From: a virus
DNA length: 35,413 nt
IMG/VR virus record: IMGVR_UViG_3300028025_002267
Span: 1-35,413 of that record
Reading direction: 5' to 3' (one strand)
Positions 24,029 through 30,975 of this stretch are shown here, piece after piece. The stretch's first letter is position 1. Every line of letters begins with the position of its first letter. Position numbers and translations under genes: made by a program. A model generated the notes under the pieces. It was not told the DNA's origin. It was given only the letters and a program-made list of their open reading frames with translations, and searched no databases.

Positions 24029-24179
24029 TCTTTACCTTCCTTGTATCGCAAAACATCTGCTTACTAAACGCATCCAATACCGCTTGCCTTGTTCTGTCAT
24101 CAGGCATCTCTGCCAATTCTTTATTTATCAACTCAGTCATTTCTTCTATAAACTGCTTTGCTGTTATAGCTATAGCCAT
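24009..24179 (-). CDS. 56-residue protein, unknown
   Basis: Short ORF beginning MAIAITAKQFIEEMTELINK and continuing through AEMPDDRTRQAVLDAFSK, with the stop at 24009-24011. The ATG overlaps the upstream stop (TAATG) and the 3' end overlaps the start of the 211-residue gene by 20 bases. It is mostly helical and acidic. The coupled overlaps on both sides and the lack of any other gene here support it as a real small gene. Confidence 0.6.
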   Translation of the reverse strand: MAIAITAKQFIEEMTELINKELAEMPDDRTRQAVLDAFSKQMFCDTRKVKNDIPSS

Positions 24180-24619
24180 TATTTTTCCTGTGCCTTTCTT
24201 AGTATTGCTCTTGCAAACCGCATAATAAAATTATCGTAACCAACATTTTTTAAATGGCATTGTGCTTGTATGTGCCGTATTTCCTCATCTGTTAGTTCTT
24301 TTACTGAATGGGTATAGAGTGGAATAGAGTACTGCTCATCCTGTTCTCTACGCACAACGGCTTTAATAATATGGGTTAGTGGAATTACATCAAGCTCTAT
24401 CCACGCTACTGGTTCATTGTTACGCTCCGCTTGTGCTTTGTTTAACTTAATTGAAGAGTCCAAGCCGTTTTCTAGGTCGGAGATGTATTCCCGTAGCACA
24501 CCAATCATATGTCCAGCTTCATCTAACTCTTTTGCTTGCTGGCGTAGCATGGCGGATACTTCTTTACTATGGGCGCAACAAGACCACTCATTTATATCAG
24601 CTAGTTCATTGGCAGTCAT
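24179..24619 (-). CDS. Phage accessory protein with PVAW and IPLYTH motifs
   Basis: 146 residues. Layout: a start resembling other phage accessory proteins (MTANELADINEWS), a helical stretch SAMLRQQAKELDEAGHMIGV, EPVAWIELDVIP in the middle, then IPLYTHSVKELTDEEIRHIQ and ARAILRKAQEK at the end. Phage proteins with EPVAW and PLYTH motifs are common as modular hypothetical proteins whose function is not established. Residues 31-66 match 27 of 36 residues in the protein at 25504-25740. The start overlaps the upstream stop (ATGA) with AAGGCACAAGAG ahead. Real gene, unknown function. Confidence 0.65.
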   Translation of the reverse strand: MTANELADINEWSCCAHSKEVSAMLRQQAKELDEAGHMIGVLREYISDLENGLDSSIKLNKAQAERNNEPVAWIELDVIPLTHIIKAVVRREQDEQYSIPLYTHSVKELTDEEIRHIQAQCHLKNVGYDNFIMRFARAILRKAQEK

Positions 24620-24774
24620 TTCTCTTGTGCCTTTCTCAGTTCTTTAATTTCTTCAAGCATTTTTTCCATCAGGTCTGCGCAATAACCCATAAAAGGAAAT
24701 TTGGTTGTTCCATTAGCGACACTACGTGCCAGCCCAATAGTATTTTCAACTGTTCGTATGCTTACCTTTCTCAT
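24616..24774 (-). CDS. 52-residue helical protein, unknown
   Basis: The sequence begins MRKVSIRTVENTIGLARSVA and ends KMLEEIKELRKAQEK. The last seven residues (LRKAQEK) are the same as those of the downstream gene product. The ATG is preceded by GAGGATTCAGAA, a sequence that also precedes the oxygenase at 25337. Its stop overlaps the next ATG (ATGA). Helical and basic, with no known family. Confidence 0.6.
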   Translation of the reverse strand: MRKVSIRTVENTIGLARSVANGTTKFPFMGYCADLMEKMLEEIKELRKAQEK

Positions 24775-24787
24775 TTCTGAATCCTCT
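24771..24787. repeat. 17-bp direct repeat, left copy
   Basis: TCATTTCTGAATCCTCT is identical to 25334-25350. It contains the ribosome site and start codon of the 52-residue gene. Confidence 0.9.
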
Positions 24788-24797
24788 TTTTAATTTG

Positions 24798-25337
24798 TCA
24801 TACCCAATTAAAATTAATTACTGCTCTATATAGACTTTGTTTTGGTGGTTGCCCTGCGTGTAATATTTGATTATCAAAACAAACAATTCTCCCTTTCTTG
24901 GGGGCTACTGATTCAATAATTTTGTAATCTTTATCAAAAAATAAAGTGTTACCATCGCTATCATTTATGTAATAAATAGCAGTAATTCCTTTTTCAATAT
25001 TGTCAATATGCACAGGGTAATGTTCGTTTTCTGCGTAGGATAAATCTTGATAATTAAGATTTAACTTACACTTTACTAAATTTTTTGAACGTAATATTTC
25101 TGTTTTTGCCATTAAATAAAATATGATTGGTTCAATATGCGTCATATAAGAAGAACGTACTTCGTTATCCCTAAAAAATCCATGCGTAAATTGAGGGTTT
25201 TCTTTCCCAGGAACAGAATAATAAGTAGAAAGTGTATGTTTATTGTAATAAAGAGGAAGTGTTGCATCAGTTATTAAATTTTCTAAGTAGTCTTCATAAA
25301 CACTACTAATGAAGTTATCTATTATTTCTATTTTCAT
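24798..25337 (-). CDS. Second 2OG-Fe(II) oxygenase
   Basis: 179 residues from the ATG at 25337, which follows GAGGATTCAGAA; an in-frame start at 25355 would lack a ribosome site and overlap more of the upstream gene. The Fe ligands are H110-x-D112 (HYPVHIDN) and H160 (FDNQILHAGQPP), with R171 (LYRAVINFNW) for 2-oxoglutarate. AIYYINDSDGNTLFFD is the typical core strand of phage 2OG oxygenases. It hydroxylates an unknown protein, nucleotide or small molecule. The gene is distinctly AT-rich: 14 of the 60 bases from 25081 are G/C, against 24 of 60 from 25381. It is bounded by 17-bp direct repeats, so it looks like an acquired cargo gene. Confidence 0.85.
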   Translation of the reverse strand: MKIEIIDNFISSVYEDYLENLITDATLPLYYNKHTLSTYYSVPGKENPQFTHGFFRDNEVRSSYMTHIEPIIFYLMAKTEILRSKNLVKCKLNLNYQDLSYAENEHYPVHIDNIEKGITAIYYINDSDGNTLFFDKDYKIIESVAPKKGRIVCFDNQILHAGQPPKQSLYRAVINFNWV

Positions 25338-25350
25338 TTCTGAATCCTCT
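25334..25350. repeat. 17-bp direct repeat, right copy
   Basis: TCATTTCTGAATCCTCT, identical to 24771-24787. It spans the stop of the small membrane protein gene and the start plus ribosome site of the oxygenase gene. Confidence 0.9.
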
Positions 25351-25507
25351 CCCATAACTCAGACAATGGCATCCCTTTGATCTCTCTCCAGCCAATGTGA
25401 ATACAGGCATACATAATGAACAGGAAGAAGATAAACACCACCGCAAATATCAGCACCGCACAGGTAGCGACAAACAGGGCGAATAGATTAAGTATTGTGA
25501 CGATCAT
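25334..25507 (-). CDS. 57-residue single-pass membrane protein
   Basis: The first 38 residues are almost entirely hydrophobic (MIVTILNLFALFVATCAVLI, FAVVFIFFLFIMYAC), giving one long or two short transmembrane helices. A polar tail follows (HIGWREIKGMPLSELWERI). The start and stop both overlap neighbouring genes as ATGA. A small inner-membrane protein of this kind could serve in superinfection exclusion or lysis timing; the sequence alone does not tell. Confidence 0.65.
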   Translation of the reverse strand: MIVTILNLFALFVATCAVLIFAVVFIFFLFIMYACIHIGWREIKGMPLSELWERIQK

Positions 25508-25740
25508 TTTTCTCTCTCCACTAACGCTTTGTTCATCGTTATACTAGACTTCAAACCCTTTTCTAGGTCAGAGACATATTCCCGTAATACACCAATCATG
25601 CCACCAGCTTCGGCTAATTCTTTTTCCAATTCATTTATCCTGTTGTTAAGGTAAGTAATTCTGTTCTCTCGATTTATTACTTTTTCTGCTAACGTTCTTG
25701 GTGTTTGTTTAGCTAGTTGGTGTTTGGTTAGTGCTTTCAT
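25504..25740 (-). CDS. 78-residue coiled-coil protein
   Basis: Start taken at the ATG at 25740; a TTG at 25746 is also in frame but overlaps the upstream stop. The start is basic (MKALTKHQLAKQTPRTLAEK), followed by a coiled coil (RENRITYLNNRINELEKELA) and GGMIGVLREYVSDLEKGLKS. The last 36 residues are a paralogue of residues 31-66 of the protein at 24179-24619. It is thus a shortened relative of that protein without its C-terminal EPVAW/PLYTH part. Function unknown. Confidence 0.6.
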   Translation of the reverse strand: MKALTKHQLAKQTPRTLAEKVINRENRITYLNNRINELEKELAEAGGMIGVLREYVSDLEKGLKSSITMNKALVEREK

Positions 25741-25742
25741 GC

Positions 25743-25964
25743 TCAATTTGCCATCAAGAGTACAGTCAAAACAAAGAGAAGGAACGCAATGTAAACACGC
25801 TTAAGCCAATATTCTTTGTTCAATACACGTGGGTCGTGGATTAGATAGCTTTGTAACTCCAACATATCTTCATCACGCTCTATGTATGGCGGGTTTGCTA
25901 ACTTGTTAAGATAAACTGCATCACCAATCTTTACTTTGCCGTTGTTGTATGGAGTATCTTTCAT
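25743..25964 (-). CDS. Tail-anchored small membrane protein
   Basis: 73 residues, ATG preceded by the strong site CAGGAGGTGATGA and overlapping the upstream stop. Residues 1-50 are polar (KVKIGDAVYLNKLANPPYI, ERDEDMLELQSYLI). Residues about 54-72 (WLKRVYIAFLLFVLTVLLM) form one transmembrane helix ending two residues from the C-terminus. This predicts a cytoplasmic domain held to the inner membrane. The family is not recognised. Confidence 0.6.
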   Translation of the reverse strand: MKDTPYNNGKVKIGDAVYLNKLANPPYIERDEDMLELQSYLIHDPRVLNKEYWLKRVYIAFLLFVLTVLLMAN

Positions 25965-26323
25965 TCATCACCTCCTGAAAATTGTTCGCTCTTAACCTTC
26001 ATTAGCCGTTTATCTAGCCCGTCTTCTTTTACAAATCCGTGCATTTCAAGACGATCAGAAGTTAAACACCTGCCACCCTTAATAACAAACATAATGCCTG
26101 TTATTGCGTCCATCATATACACAGTTTTATTCATATCGGTTAAAAAATATACTGGGGTAACTACCCGTTCCATACCGCTTATATCGGCAAGATATAAGTC
26201 TTTATCTTTCATCCAAGATTTTTTAGACGATGCTTTTGGTCCAATAGGAAAACACGAATAAGTAGCTGCACATAAATGGCTAATAGATTTACGCACACCA
26301 ACAGGTCTTAGATTAGCTTTCAT
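25961..26323 (-). CDS. 120-residue protein, unknown
   Basis: The ATG lies inside the end of the DUF3310 gene with GAGGCTGGCG ahead. The first 40 residues are basic (RPVGVRKSISHLCAATYSCF, GPKASSKKSWMKDK). The rest looks like a beta domain (YLADISGMERVVTPVYFLTD, KTVYMMDAITGIMFVIKGG). No recognised motif. Clean overlaps with both neighbours support translation. Confidence 0.55.
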   Translation of the reverse strand: MKANLRPVGVRKSISHLCAATYSCFPIGPKASSKKSWMKDKDLYLADISGMERVVTPVYFLTDMNKTVYMMDAITGIMFVIKGGRCLTSDRLEMHGFVKEDGLDKRLMKVKSEQFSGGDE

Positions 26324-26576
26324 CGCCAGCCTCTACCAACTTATTTAAATACCATTGTGCTTTCTTAAAGTCCTCTTGTGGATTACCTTTATGATCAGCA
26401 CGGCTAAGATACTTCAACGTGTTGCCATGCAAGAATCCTTTGAACGCTTCTGGAGACAACTTAGCTTGCAGGTAGTCAATCGTTTCTATACCCCCCACCT
26501 TATAGTGTGGGGGTTGGTTTACTACATCAACAGACTCGTCTTTGTCGTCTTTATTATTTGCTGTTTTCCAATTCAT
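26313..26576 (-). CDS. DUF3310 protein (T7 gp1.7-like nucleotide kinase family)
   Basis: 87 residues. The family pattern is complete: VDVVNQPPHYKVGGIETIDY, a helix with LSPEAFKGFLHGNTLKYLSR, then ADHKGNPQEDFKKAQWYLNK. DUF3310 includes T7 gp1.7, described as a nucleotide kinase, and is found widely in phage replication regions. Here it lies directly after the primase-helicase gene and overlaps it by 23 bases, with the site GGAGAAAAC, so a role in nucleotide supply or handling is reasonable. The enzyme activity of this short version is inferred. Confidence 0.8.
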   Translation of the reverse strand: MNWKTANNKDDKDESVDVVNQPPHYKVGGIETIDYLQAKLSPEAFKGFLHGNTLKYLSRADHKGNPQEDFKKAQWYLNKLVEAGDES

Positions 26577-29352
26577 TGTTTTCTCCGTCTAGTATGTCAA
26601 TAAAATGCCCCCTACTTGAATCCAACACGATGCAATACGATGGCGGGGTAGGGATGTCGGTGCCTTTTCCAAGGCGTTTCTTTTCGTTTCTAACGTAAAT
26701 GTTTTTCTCTTTTAATTCAGCAATTAAATCTTTGTAATACAACTGACGCTGGGCACACCAATTCCTTAGTTCTTCTACTGGTATGAAGGTCAGATTGGTA
26801 TCAGGCTCGTGGCGGATACGCAATTCGTTTCGTGGCTCACGGATAGCAGGTTTTGCCATGCCGAGTCGTTTGTCAACACCGTCGTCAATAATTAAGATGT
26901 TGTTGATGTGTGTCCTGATAAAGTCAGATAGGATCATGTCATGGTCGGCTTTGAGACTTTCTACGTCAGCACGCATATAAGTAACCATCTCTAGTGCCCA
27001 CGCATAGATACGTTTTAAGTCATAGTCATGCAGTCCTAACTGCTGAGCGTAGTGCCCACCCGACATAACAGATGCAATTAATGCTGACCAAAAGCGTTCT
27101 TTGTTCGTGGCACATACTTCTTTATCAAACCGAGTCTGCACTTCGCCCATGAACTTAAGCATTTCTTTAATGTGTGGCACTGCGTATCGTATATAAATTT
27201 CGCCTGCAATACCGTAGTTATCAAACATTAAGGAGAACTGCTCGTCTGCGGTTTCTTTGGTTAGCTTCTCATTACCAAATACTTTTACTTCAAATACCCG
27301 CATCAACTCGCCCTCAGGTAAGGACTTAATCTGCTGAATCTTTTCGTAGAACGATGCGTTACTACTGCCTAGCACTATGGTTGCCCACTCTGCCATATTC
27401 AAACGCTCGGCATTTACCTGTGACTGCATACGATTACGTGGTCTTCCTAGTGTTATGGCATATGCAAAGTCTGAGAACTCCTCAGGTTTCATATTGGTGA
27501 TCTCATCGACTGTGACGGGTAGATGACTCATAACCCCCAAGCGATGGAGACGTGACAGTTTAGTATCTTCCGCGTGAAGCATTAGCTTATCAGGGTGTCC
27601 ATACACACTATTGCAGACCCGTAGGATGGTTGACTTACCTGTGCCTGACTCTTTAGATACGTAGTTAACTAGCACCCCACGATGATTAGTGAACTTAAAC
27701 AGCGGTGCACCAAACGCACATAAAGCACCAAACGCATTTGCTTCCATGCCCTCTTCTGCGTAGCAGTTAAATACTTTCTTCCACTGGTCAAGGTCGCCTT
27801 TCTTCCGAAGAAGCGGTGCGGTGTTTCTAGTAACGGTAGACGGTGGACAAAAAATCATACTGCCTGTGTCGTCTATCTCCCGCTCACCCAAGATAAATTT
27901 ACTATCATCGTCACTCCAGCCAAACCTAATGCTGGCAACTTCTGATTGCATGGTCATTTGTAACTCCTTAGTAAATCTAGCGATGTAAGCCATTAATGCG
28001 TCCATCTGTTTCCCTGGCAACGCTACAACACCTTGTTTAGTGAGAGCGGCTCGACACCCATCCTTCGACATGGCATCGGTCAGGGTCATAGTAAATTCAC
28101 GAACACCATCTTTTGGAAGGTGCAATCTCAAACTCAACGCTTCTGAACCATCGTCCATGATGCGTTTAACTAGATATAAATCGTTCTCATAAATTAATGT
28201 TGGCTCTTCTTCGTCGCCAAACGCTTCTCTATAAACGCCACCATTCTTGCCACGGAAATATGGGAATGGTAGTGACGGAATCTTGAATGTGACTTCTTCT
28301 TGGAATACTTCGCTCTTCTCTACTACTTCGTTATCTTCTTCGCCTGCACGGGCAATCTCTGCCCCAATTTGTATTGGTGATGTAATCTGATTACGATGGA
28401 TGCAACCTTCGCAACCACCTACCCGTATCTTCTCAAACGTTGCACAAGTGTACGGTCCTTTAATTAACGCAACCTTATCTTCTGTATCGTGTGGGGTGTA
28501 GCCCGGGTGCCCTTTAGATACTTCGTGAATAGCTGTATCTGCGTCTTCACAGAAAGCTGGTATTGATAGTACCGCTCTCCACAACGGCTCTTCAAGCGTG
28601 GCTTGATTCTCAATCATGTACTTAAGTTGCAAGCAACCTTTATCTTCTCCAATCTTGCGAACAATCGTAGAAAACTTGTTGATGTAATTACCCATAAGTG
28701 CCTTGGTAACGGCATCCATAGGTCTGCGTACTTTTTTGGGTACGGGTATTATTTCACCAAATTTCTCTTTCAGTTCCTCAAAACTGCAAGTGCCACCCTT
28801 GAGAAGTATCTCTACTTTCTTAGGTTCTTTACCTTTGTAATTAAAGGTTTCAGGCACACGAAGTATCCGAGCCGAATCGGAAGTTACCGAAGCGTCAGCT
28901 TTTAAGTCGTGTATTGCACATAATGATTTTAAAGACTCAGCAACACGATGCCACCTGTCGATGCTCGTGTCTTCTGTAAGACTCCAGTAAACGTGTATCC
29001 CGTTACCTGAACTTACAATCGTAGGCTTAGGTAACTTAAGTTCCTTGCAAAAGCGACCAAGGTCAGCAATTGCATCTTCCTTAGTTGGATACCCTTTCCC
29101 ATCACCGCAGTCTAAGTCTAGCCAAAAGGCTTTGACCGCCATAGCGTTGGCTTGAGTTCTCTCATCAGGTGTGCCGTACTTAGCAAGCCCGAAGAATACA
29201 TCCCAATTTTTTGAAGCAAACTCTGTTACCTTTGCTTCTACTTCATCGAGTGTCTCGACAAATTTTTGTTCTCGCAGTTTGCCTTTCGACATACCGACAA
29301 CGGCGTAGTATCCCCCGTCGGCTGTAACTGCCTTTATAAATTCTTTGTTCAT
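26554..29352 (-). CDS. Primase-helicase (AEP/RepB-like primase plus P-loop helicase)
   Basis: 932 residues. An N-terminal archaeo-eukaryotic-primase-like domain has D79-x-D81 (AFWLDLDCGDG), a second motif with H120 (SSGNGIHVYWSL) and the third region SDSARILRVPETFNYKG (about 158-173). A cysteine cluster follows at about 301-320 (YTCATFEKIRVGGCEGCIH), possibly zinc-binding. The helicase part has Walker A SKESGTGKST near 567, Walker B PVTVDEITN near 612 and a sensor-1-like VLGSSNAS near 665. The last 100 residues resemble a winged-helix region. It would lay primers and unwind DNA at the phage fork with the family A polymerase encoded upstream. Domain calls are from visible motifs. Confidence 0.85.
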   Translation of the reverse strand: MNKEFIKAVTADGGYYAVVGMSKGKLREQKFVETLDEVEAKVTEFASKNWDVFFGLAKYGTPDERTQANAMAVKAFWLDLDCGDGKGYPTKEDAIADLGRFCKELKLPKPTIVSSGNGIHVYWSLTEDTSIDRWHRVAESLKSLCAIHDLKADASVTSDSARILRVPETFNYKGKEPKKVEILLKGGTCSFEELKEKFGEIIPVPKKVRRPMDAVTKALMGNYINKFSTIVRKIGEDKGCLQLKYMIENQATLEEPLWRAVLSIPAFCEDADTAIHEVSKGHPGYTPHDTEDKVALIKGPYTCATFEKIRVGGCEGCIHRNQITSPIQIGAEIARAGEEDNEVVEKSEVFQEEVTFKIPSLPFPYFRGKNGGVYREAFGDEEEPTLIYENDLYLVKRIMDDGSEALSLRLHLPKDGVREFTMTLTDAMSKDGCRAALTKQGVVALPGKQMDALMAYIARFTKELQMTMQSEVASIRFGWSDDDSKFILGEREIDDTGSMIFCPPSTVTRNTAPLLRKKGDLDQWKKVFNCYAEEGMEANAFGALCAFGAPLFKFTNHRGVLVNYVSKESGTGKSTILRVCNSVYGHPDKLMLHAEDTKLSRLHRLGVMSHLPVTVDEITNMKPEEFSDFAYAITLGRPRNRMQSQVNAERLNMAEWATIVLGSSNASFYEKIQQIKSLPEGELMRVFEVKVFGNEKLTKETADEQFSLMFDNYGIAGEIYIRYAVPHIKEMLKFMGEVQTRFDKEVCATNKERFWSALIASVMSGGHYAQQLGLHDYDLKRIYAWALEMVTYMRADVESLKADHDMILSDFIRTHINNILIIDDGVDKRLGMAKPAIREPRNELRIRHEPDTNLTFIPVEELRNWCAQRQLYYKDLIAELKEKNIYVRNEKKRLGKGTDIPTPPSYCIVLDSSRGHFIDILDGENNELENSK

Positions 29353-29363
29353 GGAAGGTCACT

Positions 29364-29606
29364 TTAAAAAGATTTTTTACGGAGTTTTTCTATTGCTTCC
29401 TTGATCTTTTCTAAGTAACGTTCCTGAGGTTTAGTTTTATTTAAGAACCAGTGGTAAACAGTTTGTCTTGTGACACCGAAGAATTCTGCAACATGGGATA
29501 CAGGAATTTCCCGTTGTGAGCATATAAGTCCTAACTGCACCCACGGTAGAGAAGTATCCTGATCCTTGATGCGATCTACAAGTCTTTTTGTATATCCTAT
29601 TTCCAT
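29364..29606 (-). CDS. Small HTH regulator
   Basis: 80 residues. A helix-turn-helix at about 36-58 (ISHVAEFFGV-like: VSHVAEFFGVTRQTVYHWFL) is followed by a basic helical tail (EKIKEAIEKLRKK). The pattern fits Cro/XRE-like or replication-linked phage regulators. The gene lies between the ssDNA-binding-like and primase genes, and a 6-bp GNRA hairpin occupies the gap just before its start. It may regulate the DNA block, for instance through the inverted repeat at 30944-30961; that link is inference. Confidence 0.7.
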   Translation of the reverse strand: MEIGYTKRLVDRIKDQDTSLPWVQLGLICSQREIPVSHVAEFFGVTRQTVYHWFLNKTKPQERYLEKIKEAIEKLRKKSF

Positions 29607-29608
29607 AT

Positions 29609-29630
29609 CCCCAAGCGGGGTTTCCCCCGC
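29609..29630 (-). promoter_or_regulatory. GNRA-loop hairpin before the HTH gene
   Basis: On the minus strand GCGGGG-GAAA-CCCCGC forms a 6-bp GC stem with a GAAA tetraloop at 29615-29630. TTGGGGAT and the ATG at 29606 come directly after it. There is no T-run, so it is not a usual terminator. It could limit translation of the regulator or protect an mRNA end. Confidence 0.5.
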
Positions 29631-29638
29631 ACCCTCTA

Positions 29639-30481
29639 TTAGTCAGCCCATTGATCAAGAACGTTCTTTAAATCCTTTTTAGTTTCAGTCGTTGGTTTAT
29701 CCGACTTACGCTTAGTAGGTTCTTTTTCTTCAACTGCTGGTTTGGCAATAGATTCAGCATCGCTTTCAACACGATCTGCTTGAGCTACGGTCATGGTAAT
29801 CGCAGACAAAGCTGTTGGTGATTTGCCTTGTGCAAGAGCTGCATCTATTTCATCATCTGTCAACCAACGGACAGGCTTGAATGTCAAGCGTGGGGTAGCC
29901 GACTTAGTATCAAACTTGGCTTCAGTTACTACAACAGTGATGGGAGTGCGTTGGGCTTTTAGATACTTAGCGTATGCTTGCATAGGCATACGATCTCCTT
30001 CGGGTTTGCCGAAAATAGATTGCGACGGCAGGGTTAGTTGATACACATCGCCCTTCATGTCGTTCTCAAGCACAACCGCTAGACGCTGGCTAAATCTGCA
30101 AGCACGGCTGGTGCCTTGACCTGAACCCTTAATATTCTGTGGGCAGTCCATACAAGTTTTTGCCTGTGGTGACTCGATTGAACTATCAGGGCTAACTCCG
30201 TCACCTGACCAACACGCTGGTGCCACATTCTTGCCTTCTTCGTATGTGCCTTCGTAGAAAGTCCGTGAGACATTTGGTGCCGCATTGACAATAACAAAGT
30301 TCATAGAACGGTCTTCGTTAACTGCAATCTCTTGACCGCCGTCGATTAAACGGAATACACCGCCACGAATCGAGATTCGTTTTGCACCGCTTGACCCTGC
30401 AAGTGATGTAGTGATGTCGTCTAGTTGACGGTTTTTAATATGGGCTGGTACGGCATCTTTGAAAATAGTGATTTCACTCAT
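29639..30481 (-). CDS. Putative single-stranded DNA-binding protein
   Basis: 280 residues. The core (about 30-215) is beta-rich with a cysteine set (APACWSGDG, AKTCMDCPQNIKGSG, SRACRFSQRLAVVLE) that could bind zinc. The last 60 residues are a charged Lys/Glu linker ending in LKNVLDQWAD, an acidic tip with an aromatic residue like the protein-interaction tails of SSB and T7 gp2.5. Its place between the Gam-like gene and the primase also fits. AAGGAAAACCAA precedes the ATG, which overlaps the upstream stop. The role is inferred from layout and context. Confidence 0.5.
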   Translation of the reverse strand: MSEITIFKDAVPAHIKNRQLDDITTSLAGSSGAKRISIRGGVFRLIDGGQEIAVNEDRSMNFVIVNAAPNVSRTFYEGTYEEGKNVAPACWSGDGVSPDSSIESPQAKTCMDCPQNIKGSGQGTSRACRFSQRLAVVLENDMKGDVYQLTLPSQSIFGKPEGDRMPMQAYAKYLKAQRTPITVVVTEAKFDTKSATPRLTFKPVRWLTDDEIDAALAQGKSPTALSAITMTVAQADRVESDAESIAKPAVEEKEPTKRKSDKPTTETKKDLKNVLDQWAD

Positions 30482-30921
30482 TTGGTTTTCCTTACGCTAA
30501 TTGAAAATGAATTTACTACATTGAGTCCCTTGGGCACTAGAGTTGGGTGTTCTTCCAACCATGTCCTCAGGTTTACTTGATGAATACGCTGATGTAATAC
30601 TTCGTACAGTTTGTGCTCATCAATATATTCATAGAATGACTGCCAATCATCCGTTGAATATGTGGTTTTGACCGTACGGATAATTGTTCCGTGTTGGGTC
30701 TTAATATTCTTGGCTCCGATCTCTTTGCACCGCTCTAAGAAGTGCTGTTCAATAGTAGCCATTTGTTCCTTAATGGAAGCCTCTTCCTCGGCAAACTTGG
30801 CTTGGGCTTCCCTCAAATGGTTTCTGATTTTAAGGTAAACCTTGACCATACCCTCAAGGGAATCGTCCTCTACGGCTTCTCTTTCTTCGGTTGTTAGTTC
30901 TGCTTTATCTTCTATTTCCAT
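30478..30921 (-). CDS. Coiled-coil phage protein, possibly Gam-like
   Basis: 147 residues. An acidic N-terminus and long coiled coil (about 30-70, REAQAKFAEEEASIKEQMAT) are followed by a small domain: GTIIRTVKTTYSTDDWQSFY, then LYEVLHQRIHQVNLRTWLEE and VPKGLNVVNSFSISVRK. This arrangement recurs in many phages next to recombination and ssDNA-binding genes and recalls Mu Gam-type DNA-end binding proteins, but I cannot confirm the relation. It is the first gene after the promoter at 30944-30975, with the site GAAAGGAAAACATA. Confidence 0.6.
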   Translation of the reverse strand: MEIEDKAELTTEEREAVEDDSLEGMVKVYLKIRNHLREAQAKFAEEEASIKEQMATIEQHFLERCKEIGAKNIKTQHGTIIRTVKTTYSTDDWQSFYEYIDEHKLYEVLHQRIHQVNLRTWLEEHPTLVPKGLNVVNSFSISVRKTK

Positions 30922-30943
30922 TATGTTTTCCTTTCTCGTTTTT

Positions 30944-30975
30944 ATTAGATTAGTGTCTAATTTTTACATTGTCAA
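30944..30975 (-). promoter_or_regulatory. Sigma-70-type promoter with overlapping inverted repeat
   Basis: On the minus strand a perfect -35 TTGACA (30970-30975), a 17-base spacer and a -10 TAATCT (30947-30952) lie about 25 bases before the gene at 30921. An inverted repeat ATTAGA-6-TCTAAT (30944-30961) covers the -10, a good place for a repressor. The -35 lies inside the end of the helicase gene. Confidence 0.65.
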
